DNA from: Bacteroidia bacterium
Lineage (GTDB): Bacteria > Bacteroidota > Bacteroidia > Cytophagales > Cyclobacteriaceae
Length of the DNA: 64,000 nt
Assembly (NCBI GenBank): GCA_030432655.1
Contig: JAUILA010000017.1
Coordinates: 62,001 to 126,000, forward strand
Direction: 5' to 3'
Position 1 is the stretch's first letter; every line of letters begins with the position of its first letter. Under the pieces are notes generated by a model that saw only the letters and a program-made list of their open reading frames with translations, did no database searches and was not told the origin of the DNA. Of the stretch, positions 31,293-40,156 are shown piece by piece. Made by a program: the position numbers and the translations under genes.

Positions 31293-32288
31293 ATGAGCAA
31301 AGCAACCTTCAAATTCCTGTTCTTATCCTTACTGATACACAGTTGTTCATCTGCCCCTGACAGCCAGGACGCAACCACTGAAGCCGAACCGGCCGTGGGA
31401 GAATCCGCCCCTGAATCCTGGCCTGACTACGGAAACGTACTGAATGTCACGACGAATCAGATTGATATCCAGCTGTCAGATTCTATAATAATGTCCGGTC
31501 TGACGACTGTCCGTTATGTCAATAAATCATCCATGACCCACTTTATCCGGTTTGAGAAAATGCCGGTGGTAGACGGCGAACAAAAAACCGTGAACGACCT
31601 GGTGGAGGAAATTGACCCGATATTCGCCGAAGGGATGAGCCTCATCAATGAAGGTAAGGCGGAAGAGGGCATGCAGGCATTCGGCAAGATCCCGGCCTGG
31701 TTCGGACAACTGGAATTCGTTGGCGGTATCGGTATTATAGGGCCGGAAAGTACCGCCCAGGCTACGTTCAACCTGCCTCCGGGTACTTATACGATCGAGT
31801 GTTACATTAAATCAAACGGCGTATTCCATACCAGCCAGGGTATGGTCGCCGGACTCGTTGCAGAACAATCAGACAGTGCGCCCGCAAGCATACCGGAAGC
31901 AGATGTTGTGATTAATGTAAATGAAGATGGCTATGACATGCAAGGGAATCCGGCTGCCGGACTCCAGTCATTTCGCGTAAACTTCCATACGAGCACGGTT
32001 CATGAAAATTTTGCCATGGCGGATGTTAATGTCGTGAGACTTGATGATTCGACCAATCCCAATGCGGTACAGGTCTGGATGAACTGGGCCGACCCCAACG
32101 CTTTTGGTACGCCCGCTCCGGCTATGTTTGTCGGTGGTATCCAGGAAATGCCCGCAGGAAATTCGGGTGTTTTTACTGTCCGCCTGGAACCAGGGGAGTA
32201 CGCACTGATCGCGGAAGTTCCGGAATCAAATGCCAAGGGCCTGTTCAAACGGTTTACCGTTCCCGGTGCTTCGGCGATGGCTGAGTAA
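31293..32288 (+). CDS. Lipoprotein with beta-sandwich domains, hypothetical
   Basis: 331 residues. Lipoprotein signal LLIHSC (Cys18) and a Ser/Glu-rich spacer. Two similar beta domains follow (about 45-195 and 205-325): the first shows TVRYVNKSSMTHFIRFEKMP and LPPGTYTIECYIKSNGVFH, the second VNVVRLDD, MPAGNSGVFTVRLEPGEYALIAEVP. The turn 'PGxYxL/I..E/C' at the end of each domain is typical of cupredoxin-like or plastocyanin-like extracellular domains without visible copper ligands. Function unknown; outer surface likely. Confidence 0.7.
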   Translation: MSKATFKFLFLSLLIHSCSSAPDSQDATTEAEPAVGESAPESWPDYGNVLNVTTNQIDIQLSDSIIMSGLTTVRYVNKSSMTHFIRFEKMPVVDGEQKTVNDLVEEIDPIFAEGMSLINEGKAEEGMQAFGKIPAWFGQLEFVGGIGIIGPESTAQATFNLPPGTYTIECYIKSNGVFHTSQGMVAGLVAEQSDSAPASIPEADVVINVNEDGYDMQGNPAAGLQSFRVNFHTSTVHENFAMADVNVVRLDDSTNPNAVQVWMNWADPNAFGTPAPAMFVGGIQEMPAGNSGVFTVRLEPGEYALIAEVPESNAKGLFKRFTVPGASAMAE

Positions 32289-32465
32289 ATTCGTAGCTGC
32301 ATTTCCACAGTTACCTTCATCCGCCTGCCGTATATGAGCCTGAACATGGCCCGTATGCTTGCACCGCGCGGATGGCATGAAATCTGAAACTTGTAACAAT
32401 GATCTTTGCCTTAGCCGGGGAAAAATCATTGATTTTATGTTTAATTCATGCTATCTCATCAGTTT

Positions 32466-33041
32466 ATGGCACACGATAACCTTAAAGAATACCGGGAAAA
32501 ACGTAAGGGAGGTAATTCCGGCGAGCCCGATGGTACCAGGAATACGGACAACCGGAAAAACGTATTCTCCTTCCAGGAGCATGCTGCCAGTACCCATCAC
32601 TATGATTTCCGCCTGGCATGTGACGGGGTATTAAAATCCTGGTCGGTCCCCAAAGGCCCATCAACAGACCCACGCGACAAACGCCTGGCCATTCAGACCG
32701 AAGACCATCCCATGGATTACCTGGATTTCGAAGGAACAATTCCGGAAGGTAATTATGGCGCCGGCAACGTGCTGCTCTGGGACATGGGTACGTATGATTT
32801 GCCGGAGAATACAGATCAGGATGCTCTTTCCGAATCTATTGACAAGGGACATTTTAAGGTGATACTGCATGGGAAAAAAGTGCAGGGCGGATACGCTATG
32901 ACGCGCATTGACGAAGAAAAGAATCACTGGCTGCTGGTTAAAAGGGACGATGAGGAGGCCGATGCCCGCCGCAACCCGGTCAGCACCGAACCTGAATCAG
33001 TGAAATCAGAAAAGACCATTAAAGATATGGATAATGAGTGA
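32466..33041 (+). CDS. LigD-type 3'-phosphoesterase as separate protein
   Basis: 191 residues from ATG 32466. It is the phosphoesterase domain of bacterial DNA ligase D: VFSFQEHAASTHHYDFRLACDGVLKSWSVPKGPS (with HHYDFRL holding metal-binding His and Asp), RLAIQTEDHPMDYLDFEGTIPEGNYGAG, and KVQGGYAMTRI..NHWLLVKRDDEEAD. It trims 3' ends during non-homologous end joining. Here it is an independent gene that overlaps the ligase gene by 8 bp; usually it is fused in one LigD chain. Confidence 0.9.
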   Translation: MAHDNLKEYREKRKGGNSGEPDGTRNTDNRKNVFSFQEHAASTHHYDFRLACDGVLKSWSVPKGPSTDPRDKRLAIQTEDHPMDYLDFEGTIPEGNYGAGNVLLWDMGTYDLPENTDQDALSESIDKGHFKVILHGKKVQGGYAMTRIDEEKNHWLLVKRDDEEADARRNPVSTEPESVKSEKTIKDMDNE

Positions 33042-33999
33042 CCGCACAGTTAAGAAAAAGATGCCCGGTTGGACCGGACCTATGCTGGCCACGCTGACCG
33101 AGGATTATTTTTCAGATCCGGACTGGATCTATGAGCGTAAACTGGACGGGGTCAGATGCCTTGTTTTTAAGGATGAAAAAAACGTACGTATCCTGTCCAG
33201 GAATAAGAATCAGCTCAATAATATGTATCCGGAAATTGAAAAGGCATTGTTGTCGGCTGACAACGAATCGTTCATAGCGGACGGCGAACTGGTCACGTTC
33301 GACGGTGAGCTCACCAGCTTTTCCCGCTTACAGCAACGGATTAATGTATCAGATCCTTCGGAGGATCTGATAAAGAAGGTACCGGTGATTCTTTACCTGT
33401 TCGATCTGCTTTATCAAGATGGCTACGATCTGACCAGGCTACCTCTGCGGGAACGCAAATCACTTCTGAAGAAAAATCTGAAATTCACTGATCCCATACG
33501 GTTTTGTGCGCACATCAATGAGAATGGGATGGATTTTTATAAAGAAGCCTGCGAAAAGGGCTGGGAAGGTATCATTGCCAAGCGTGCCGATTCGGTCTAT
33601 CATCATTCCCGCTCAAAGGACTGGCTTAAGTTTAAATGCGTACATCAGCAGGAATTTGTCGTGGTCGGCTATACCGAACCCCGGGGTGAACGAAAAGGAT
33701 TTGGCGCCATGCTGGTGGCCTATTATGAGAAAGATCAGCTTCACTATGCCGGCAAGGTCGGAACGGGGTATTCAGATAAGGAACTTAGCGAACTGTATCA
33801 AAAGATGAGTAAATTGAAAAGTAAAAAAGTGCCCTTACAAGAAGAGGTGAAGGAATCGGGCGTTCACTGGATCCGACCCGAACTGGTGGCAGAGATCGGA
33901 TTTACCGAATGGACCAATGACCACAAACTCAGACATCCGCGGTACCTGGGATTGCGCCAGGATAAATCGGCCAGGGAAGTAATCAGGGAAGCACCATGA
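33034..33999 (+). CDS. LigD-type ATP-dependent DNA ligase as separate protein
   Basis: 321 residues. Adenylation motif ERKLDGVR (Lys36 of KLDG), then EIEKALL..SFIADGELVTFDG (motif III region), LYLFDLLY, EGIIAKRADSVY and DWLKFKC (motif V), and the OB-fold with GYTEPRGERKGFGAMLVAYY. It seals DNA ends in NHEJ. It lies between the phosphoesterase and polymerase genes, overlapping each by a few bases, which keeps their expression equal, as in a fused LigD. No Ku gene is in the window. Confidence 0.93.
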   Translation: MSDRTVKKKMPGWTGPMLATLTEDYFSDPDWIYERKLDGVRCLVFKDEKNVRILSRNKNQLNNMYPEIEKALLSADNESFIADGELVTFDGELTSFSRLQQRINVSDPSEDLIKKVPVILYLFDLLYQDGYDLTRLPLRERKSLLKKNLKFTDPIRFCAHINENGMDFYKEACEKGWEGIIAKRADSVYHHSRSKDWLKFKCVHQQEFVVVGYTEPRGERKGFGAMLVAYYEKDQLHYAGKVGTGYSDKELSELYQKMSKLKSKKVPLQEEVKESGVHWIRPELVAEIGFTEWTNDHKLRHPRYLGLRQDKSAREVIREAP

Positions 34000-34883
34000 A
34001 ACAATATAAATTTGACATCAGCAATCCGGACAAAGTGCTGTTTCCTGGCAGTGGATTTATCAAAAAGGATATCCTTGAATATTATGAAAGGATATCCGAT
34101 CACATTCTCCCGCATCTCAAAAACCGTCCGTTAATGATGCAACGATTCCCCGATGGCATTGAAAATGACGGATTTTACCAGAAAAACGCGTCGGATTATT
34201 TTCCGGACTGGATAGAGACGATTGAGCTGAGCAAAGAAGACGGTACGGTCAATCATGTGCTCTGCAATAACACAGATACCTTGCTCTACCTGGTAAATCA
34301 GGGCACAATAGCTTTTCATACCTGGCTGAGCACCACAGAGGTAGTCAGCAACCCTGATAAGCTGATAATTGACCTGGATCCCTCGCAGAAATTTTCACAG
34401 GTCCGTAAGGCGGCGCGCGCCCTTCGTGATATCCTTGAAAAATTCTCCATCACTTCATTCCTTATGACTACCGGTTCACGTGGCTTACACATCGTCATTC
34501 CACTGGACAGTAATGAGGATTTTGACGCGAGCCGGAAGGCCGGGAGAATAATTGGCCGCTATGCCTGCCGCATCAACCCCGAAATATTCACGATGGAAAC
34601 CTACAAAAAGGACCGTGACGGAAAATTGTATTTTGATATCCAGCGAAATGCCTGGGCGCAGACAGCTATTACGCCATACAGCCTTAGACCACGGGATGGT
34701 GCGCCTGTAGCTACGCCCATCGATTGGGACGAGGCGGGCGACACAAACCTTAAGAGTGATAAATATACGCTGAAGAATATTTTCAGGAGACTGGCTCAGA
34801 AAGAATCAAGCTGGAAATCATTCAACCGGCACCGGTACAATGCAGAGACCCTTTTTAAAAAGTTCGAAAAGGAGCTGGACTAG
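33996..34883 (+). CDS. LigD-type polymerase/primase as separate protein
   Basis: 295 residues of the archaeo-eukaryotic primase-like POL domain of LigD: ISNPDKVLFPGSGFIKKDILEYYE, PLMMQRFPDGI, metal-binding LIIDLDPS (Asp126, Asp128), TTGSRGLHIVIPL and TAITPYSLRPRDGAPVATPIDWDE. It fills gaps and adds nucleotides, including ribonucleotides, at breaks. It completes the split LigD set (PE, ligase, POL). It overlaps the ligase gene by four bases and ends convergently with the aquaporin gene, overlapping its stop by four bases. Confidence 0.93.
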   Translation: MKQYKFDISNPDKVLFPGSGFIKKDILEYYERISDHILPHLKNRPLMMQRFPDGIENDGFYQKNASDYFPDWIETIELSKEDGTVNHVLCNNTDTLLYLVNQGTIAFHTWLSTTEVVSNPDKLIIDLDPSQKFSQVRKAARALRDILEKFSITSFLMTTGSRGLHIVIPLDSNEDFDASRKAGRIIGRYACRINPEIFTMETYKKDRDGKLYFDIQRNAWAQTAITPYSLRPRDGAPVATPIDWDEAGDTNLKSDKYTLKNIFRRLAQKESSWKSFNRHRYNAETLFKKFEKELD

Positions 34884-35596
34884 CCAACCAGGGGAATATA
34901 TCCCTCAATCATTATGAACAATACCGCAGCCGCAATGGCGCCCAGTATGGGGCCTACAACGGGCACCCAGGCATAGGACCAGTTGCTGCTTCCTTTAACC
35001 ACCAGGGCATGAAAAATGCGGGGGGAGAGATCCCGGGCCGGATTGATGGCATATCCTGTAGCGCCGCCGATTGCCAGGCCAATGGCCATCACAATCAGGG
35101 CTACCGGAAAGGCATTCAATGATCCAAGGCCGTCGCCGTCTGCCAGGTAGAAAATCGGGTAGACCAGGGCGAATGTGCCAATGGCCTCGGTAAGCACGTT
35201 ATGGCGGTAATTTTTAATAGCCGGGCCGGTGGAAAAGACGCCCAGTTTCGTGGCAATATCCGGCGTGGCCCGAAAGTGATCAATATACGCCAGGTAAGCC
35301 AGCATCGATCCGACAAAAGCACCGATCATCTGGGCAGTGATGTACGCCGGTACAGATCCCCAGGAAAATTTACCAGCCACTGCCAGGCCTATCGTCACGG
35401 CCGGATTGATGTGCGCACCGCTTATTGGTCCGGCTACAAACACACCGATAAATACAGCCAGACCCCAGCCAAATCCGATGACCATCCAGCCCGAATTGTT
35501 TCCAAAGGTATTTTTAAGGGAGACATTGGCATTGATACCGGTTCCGAAGAGCATTAACAATCCAGTGCCAATCAGTTCGCCAAGAAATTCTTTCAT
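34880..35596 (-). CDS. Aquaporin / glycerol facilitator family protein
   Basis: 238 residues from the ATG at 35596 (MKEFLGELIGTGLLMLFG). Six membrane helices and two NPA loops: GAHINPAVT (first) and AINPARDLSPR (second). The Asp after NPAR is typical of glycerol-conducting members (GlpF-like) rather than strict water channels. It would let glycerol or other small polyols pass the inner membrane. No glycerol kinase lies beside it. Confidence 0.92.
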   Translation of the reverse strand: MKEFLGELIGTGLLMLFGTGINANVSLKNTFGNNSGWMVIGFGWGLAVFIGVFVAGPISGAHINPAVTIGLAVAGKFSWGSVPAYITAQMIGAFVGSMLAYLAYIDHFRATPDIATKLGVFSTGPAIKNYRHNVLTEAIGTFALVYPIFYLADGDGLGSLNAFPVALIVMAIGLAIGGATGYAINPARDLSPRIFHALVVKGSSNWSYAWVPVVGPILGAIAAAVLFIMIEGYIPLVG

Positions 35597-35682
35597 AATA
35601 AACCTGGAGGATTTAGCCGGTAATATAGTATAATAAATCACTTGTTCGTAGTTTTTACGATCGCAATTCTGTGATTGCCTCC

Positions 35683-37113
35683 ATGACGTCTACATCCACA
35701 TACGACGCAATTATCGTGGGCAGCGGTCCGAACGGGCTCGCCGCCGCAATTCGCCTTCAGCAGGCTGGTTTACGCACGCTTGTGCTTGAGCAGGCGGCAA
35801 CGGCAGGAGGGGCTACCCGGACTGAAGAGCTGACCCTTCCCGGATTCCGGCACGATGTCGGGTCGGCCATTCACCCGCTTGCCTTTGCATCTCCCTTTTT
35901 GCGTACATTACCCCTGGAGCAGCATGGCCTGGAATGGGTATTTCCCGAAATCCCTTTTGCCCATGCATTGCCAGGCGGTAAGGCACGAATGTGTTACCGG
36001 GATATTGAGCGCACCGCATCTCAGCTGGGAGTCGATCATAAACGATATTCCCAGCTGATGAACAGGCTGACTCGCCAGTGGGAGGATATCGAGGATACCT
36101 TGCTTGGTCCTTTGTCTGTACCTTCCAATCCTTTCTCCCTGTTAAATTTCGGATTGCAGGCCATTCTTCCGGCCGACCGTTTCAACAAATGGAATTTTCG
36201 GGAGCCGGAAACGCGGGCGTTATTTATGGGTGCAGCCGCCCATGCCATAATGCCCCTTACCTGGTGGGGCACGGCCTCGTTCGGAATGGTGCTCACTTTG
36301 CTCGCACACAAAACGGGCTGGCCGTTTCCGAAAGGCGGGGCCGGAAGGCTGACGGCAGCCATGGCCGATTTTTATCGGTCCTCGGGCGGGGAAATCCGCC
36401 TGGAAACGAAGGTAAGTGACCTGGAACGCCTGCCGGATACGCGGACAATTTTATTGGACATGACACCCGAACAGCTTCTGCATTTGAAAAACTCCGGGTT
36501 GTCAACCGGGTACAGGCGACAGCTTGAGCGCTACAAGTACGGGGCAGGGGTGTGTAAGGTCGACTGGGCGCTGCGTGAGCCTGTCCCGTTTACCCATCCG
36601 GACTTGAGAAGGGCAGGTACCATCCACTTCGGAGATTCTGCCCGGGCCATCGTGGAGGCAGAGGCTGGCGTATTCTCCGGAAAAACATCGCCAACCCCGT
36701 ACGTGTTATTTGCCCAGCATTCGGTCTTCGACGAATCGCGGGCGCCGGAAGGAAATCATACTGCCTGGGCTTACTGCCACGTTCCGCTTAACAGTGATCT
36801 GGATCAGTCAGGGCAAATTGAAGACCAGATCGAAAAAGCCGCTCCAGGTTTTCGGGATGTGGTCCTGTCCCGTTCGGTGAAAACAACCAAACTAATGGAA
36901 GAATGGAATCCCAACCTGGTGGGCGGGGATATCAATGGGGGACGCCAAGACCTGACGCAGCTGTTTACCCGCCCGGTGAGAAAACTGAAACCTTACCGGA
37001 CTTCCCGCGCCAATCTGTACATTTGCTCTTCATCCACCCCTCCGGGCGGAGGAGTGCATGGCATGTGCGGCTATCATGCCGCCAAAACAGTACTAAAAGA
37101 TCATTTTAACTAA
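35683..37113 (+). CDS. FAD-dependent oxidoreductase, phytoene desaturase-like
   Basis: 476 residues from the ATG at 35683. FAD-binding dinucleotide fold at the start (AIIVGSGPNGLAAAIRLQQAG), the 'EQAATAGGATRTEE' and 'GSAIHPLAF' segments of the carotene-desaturase/NAD(P)-FAD superfamily, and a C-terminal ICSSSTPPGGGVHGMCGYHAA segment that closes the FAD site. The substrate is not clear; related genes are often annotated as phytoene dehydrogenase-like without carotenoid partners. It starts 86 bp from the divergent aquaporin start and is followed 6 bp later by an SDR gene. Confidence 0.85.
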   Translation: MTSTSTYDAIIVGSGPNGLAAAIRLQQAGLRTLVLEQAATAGGATRTEELTLPGFRHDVGSAIHPLAFASPFLRTLPLEQHGLEWVFPEIPFAHALPGGKARMCYRDIERTASQLGVDHKRYSQLMNRLTRQWEDIEDTLLGPLSVPSNPFSLLNFGLQAILPADRFNKWNFREPETRALFMGAAAHAIMPLTWWGTASFGMVLTLLAHKTGWPFPKGGAGRLTAAMADFYRSSGGEIRLETKVSDLERLPDTRTILLDMTPEQLLHLKNSGLSTGYRRQLERYKYGAGVCKVDWALREPVPFTHPDLRRAGTIHFGDSARAIVEAEAGVFSGKTSPTPYVLFAQHSVFDESRAPEGNHTAWAYCHVPLNSDLDQSGQIEDQIEKAAPGFRDVVLSRSVKTTKLMEEWNPNLVGGDINGGRQDLTQLFTRPVRKLKPYRTSRANLYICSSSTPPGGGVHGMCGYHAAKTVLKDHFN

Positions 37114-37119
37114 CTCGAT

Positions 37120-37908
37120 ATGGAATTTCAGGATAAGCATATACTAATCACAGGCGGAAGTTCAGGAATTGGCAAGGCGTTGCTGGCCGAATTCATCGAA
37201 CGCGGCTGCAGGAACCTGGCAATTGTGGGCAGGGACCAGGAAAAGCTTGAGGCGGTTGCCGGAGAATACAGGGATGCTGAAATTCTTACACTACAGGGCG
37301 ATGTAGCACAGGTGGAGGATCTCAATCGTATTGTCACAGTCCTCTCTGAAAAATGGGGCGTGCTGGATATCCTCGTAAACAACGCCGGGGTGGTAAGTGC
37401 CGGGTTACTGGAGAATATGTCGGATGAGGATATTATCAGCCAGGTGAATATTAATGTTACAGGCGTGCTTCTGCTGACCAGGAAGTGCCTCCCTCTGCTG
37501 CAGAAAAGCAAAGGAGGAGCCCTGATCGGGGTTTCATCGGGGCTTGGGTATATTGCCAACCCGTTCTATAGTGTATACGCCGCGACCAAGGCGGCCGTAA
37601 GGCAATTCAGCGATGCTATGCGCCGGGAACTTCATCAGTATCCGATTCACGTCATGACTATTTATCCGACGGCAACAGACACGCCGATGATGACCAATGC
37701 GGCAGTGGATAACATGGATGATCCGGCGATGGTGGCCCGTGAATCCATCGACGGCCTTGTTATGGGTAAGATCAATGTGATCTTTGGGGGAGAGCAACGG
37801 CTGGATGATATCCGGACGAATTTCCTGGACCCCCTTAAAATGGATGAAAAATCCATATCCAGGTACGAAGAACTAAAAGAAAGAACCGCGAAGCACCGCG
37901 CCATGTAA
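37120..37908 (+). CDS. Short-chain dehydrogenase/reductase
   Basis: 262 residues. NAD(P)-binding TGGSSGIG (10-17), NNAG, catalytic Ser in IGVSSG and YSVYAATKAAV (Tyr and Lys of YxxxK). It is of the classical SDR type, oxidising or reducing a keto/hydroxy group. It is translated right after the FAD oxidoreductase, and the pullulanase gene starts only 2 bp after its stop, so all three may be one transcript even though their functions seem unrelated. Confidence 0.9.
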   Translation: MEFQDKHILITGGSSGIGKALLAEFIERGCRNLAIVGRDQEKLEAVAGEYRDAEILTLQGDVAQVEDLNRIVTVLSEKWGVLDILVNNAGVVSAGLLENMSDEDIISQVNINVTGVLLLTRKCLPLLQKSKGGALIGVSSGLGYIANPFYSVYAATKAAVRQFSDAMRRELHQYPIHVMTIYPTATDTPMMTNAAVDNMDDPAMVARESIDGLVMGKINVIFGGEQRLDDIRTNFLDPLKMDEKSISRYEELKERTAKHRAM

Positions 37909-37910
37909 TT

Positions 37911-39926
37911 ATGAAAATAGTGAACCGAAAACTCTTGCTGGCTGGGCTGATCGGCCTTACCGGCTGTAATCCGGGTACTCCCGAGGGCAATACTTATGAA
38001 GATGACCGGTATCCGTTATACACGGGCAGCGACCTGGGAATGAATTACTCAGCTGATCGCACAGCATTCCGGATGTGGTCGCCTGACGCCGATTCAGTCA
38101 AATTGCACCTGTACTCCATGGGGCACGGTGATAACCGCACCGGTACCTTTGCAATGGAACGTGACACGAAGGGAACCTGGGTGTATGCGCTGGAAGGAGA
38201 CCAGAAAGGCAACTATTATACCTATCAGATCCTGTACCAGGGAAACTGGCTGGATGAAAAACCGGATCTCTACGCGGTCGCCACCGGGGTCAATGGCCAT
38301 CGGTCCATGATCCTGGATCTGGATGCCACGGACCCGGAAGGCTGGGAGAATGACCAGCGCCCGGCCCTGGCGAATCCGACCGATATTGTACTGTATGAAG
38401 TCCACATCCGGGACTTCACAATAGCGCCATCATCCGGTGTGAAAAACAAAGGAAAATACCTGGGGATGGTGGAAGAAGGGACACGCAACAGCGCCGGTGC
38501 GGCAACAGGGCTGGATCACCTTAAACATATGGGAGTGACGCATGTACACCTGCTTCCGGCATTTGATCACCGCAGTATCGACGAATCGCGTCTTGATTCC
38601 GCGCAGTTTAACTGGGGCTATGACCCGTTGAATTACAATGTGCCGGAAGGAAGCTTTGCCACTGACCCCTATGACGGGAGTGTCCGGGTGCGTGAATTCA
38701 AGCAAATGGTAAAGGGGCTGCATGATAACGGGATTCGCGTGATCATGGACGTGGTATACAACCACACCGGCCAGACTATGGAGTCCAATTTCAACCAGCT
38801 GGTTCCGGACTATTTCTACCGGTTCCGGGAAGACGGGACCTTCTCAGATGCTTCCGCCTGCGGCAATGAGACCGCCTCAGAAAAAGAGATGATGCGGAAG
38901 TTTATGATTGAATCGGTTAAATACTGGGCCGAAGAATACCACGTGGATGGTTTCCGTTTTGACCTGATGGGGATTCACGATATTGAAACCATGAATGAGA
39001 TCGCTGCCTCATTGCATGAAATGGATTCCACCATATTTATATATGGAGAAGGGTGGACCGCCGGAACCTCACCGTTGCCGGATACTGCGCAGGCGGTTAA
39101 AAAGAATACCTACCTGATGCCTGGTGTGGCAGCTTTCAGCGATGATCTTCGGGACGGACTCAAAGGCAGTGTCTTCGATCATGAAGACCGTGGCTTTGCC
39201 AGTGGTAAGAAGCAAATGAAAGAAAGTGTCAAATTCGGGGTGGTGGCATCCACTCAGCACCCGGGTGTGCAATACGATTCAGTGAATTACAGTCGCGCTG
39301 CCTGGGCAGCGGAACCGCGTCAAACCATTAATTATGTTTCCTGCCATGACAATCATACCCTGTATGACAAACTGAAGATCTCAGTTCCGGATGCCACACC
39401 GGATGAAATCGCCTCCATGCATCGCCTCGCCAATACTATTGTGCTGACTTCGCAGGGTATTCCTTTCCTTCATGCCGGAGTGGAGTTTATGAGAACAAAG
39501 GAGGGAGTGGAGAATTCGTATAATTCTCCGGACAGTATCAATCAACTGAACTGGCAACGAAAAACAGACCATGAGTTGCATGTTGCCTACTACCAGGCAC
39601 TGATCAGTATCCGCCGCAAGCATCCGGTATTCAGGCTGACCTCAGCCGACCAGATCAGGGAGCAGTTAACTTTCCATGATACGGATGATGACCTGCTGGT
39701 AGTGTATGAGGTAGATGGGAGCAATCTGGAGGATAACTGGCAAAAGGTGCTGGTGGCTGCGAACGGATCGGAAACACCAACTTCTTTCCAACTGCCCGGT
39801 GATGGAGAATGGATCGTGGCTTCTGACGGCAAGATCATCGACGAAAATGGATTAAGAAAAGCAGATGCCGGAGCAATGTTGTCCGTGCCTGCTTATTCAG
39901 CCATGATCCTTTTTAAATCTGAATGA
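37911..39926 (+). CDS. Type I pullulanase-like GH13 lipoprotein
   Basis: 671 residues. Lipoprotein signal (LIGLTGC, Cys19). CBM48-like N-domain (TAFRMWSPDADSVKLHLYS), then GH13 with FNWGYDPLNYNVPEGSF (the pullulanase YNWGYDP signature), VIMDVVYNHT (region I), VDGFRFDLMGIHD (nucleophile Asp), FIYGEGWTAG (acid Glu) and NYVSCHDNHT (last Asp/His pair). It would cut alpha-1,6 branches of starch, glycogen or pullulan on the outer surface. Neighbouring genes do not make a full starch locus (no SusC/D). Confidence 0.93.
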   Translation: MKIVNRKLLLAGLIGLTGCNPGTPEGNTYEDDRYPLYTGSDLGMNYSADRTAFRMWSPDADSVKLHLYSMGHGDNRTGTFAMERDTKGTWVYALEGDQKGNYYTYQILYQGNWLDEKPDLYAVATGVNGHRSMILDLDATDPEGWENDQRPALANPTDIVLYEVHIRDFTIAPSSGVKNKGKYLGMVEEGTRNSAGAATGLDHLKHMGVTHVHLLPAFDHRSIDESRLDSAQFNWGYDPLNYNVPEGSFATDPYDGSVRVREFKQMVKGLHDNGIRVIMDVVYNHTGQTMESNFNQLVPDYFYRFREDGTFSDASACGNETASEKEMMRKFMIESVKYWAEEYHVDGFRFDLMGIHDIETMNEIAASLHEMDSTIFIYGEGWTAGTSPLPDTAQAVKKNTYLMPGVAAFSDDLRDGLKGSVFDHEDRGFASGKKQMKESVKFGVVASTQHPGVQYDSVNYSRAAWAAEPRQTINYVSCHDNHTLYDKLKISVPDATPDEIASMHRLANTIVLTSQGIPFLHAGVEFMRTKEGVENSYNSPDSINQLNWQRKTDHELHVAYYQALISIRRKHPVFRLTSADQIREQLTFHDTDDDLLVVYEVDGSNLEDNWQKVLVAANGSETPTSFQLPGDGEWIVASDGKIIDENGLRKADAGAMLSVPAYSAMILFKSE

Positions 39927-40156
39927 GTAAGCTGGTTTAAATCCGACTGAACTTTACATTTAGTACATATCCGGTACCGGCCGGAGAAGGCATTTTATCG
40001 TTGAAATCAGTCATTTATCCCTGGTTTTTACAAATTCTTTAAAATTTTTCGACGAAAACGGTTACAAAACATACATCACTTGTATACAGCTTTAGCTGCA
40101 GCCCCGCAACCTTGAAAAAGGAGTTGAAGCAATAAGAAGTGAACTGAAAGTAACCT

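Noticed and set aside
39927-40156. Possible riboswitch before the T9SS operon (C-rich GCAGCCCCGCAACC word)
   Set aside because: No second conserved box or convincing folded core of a known riboswitch could be drawn.
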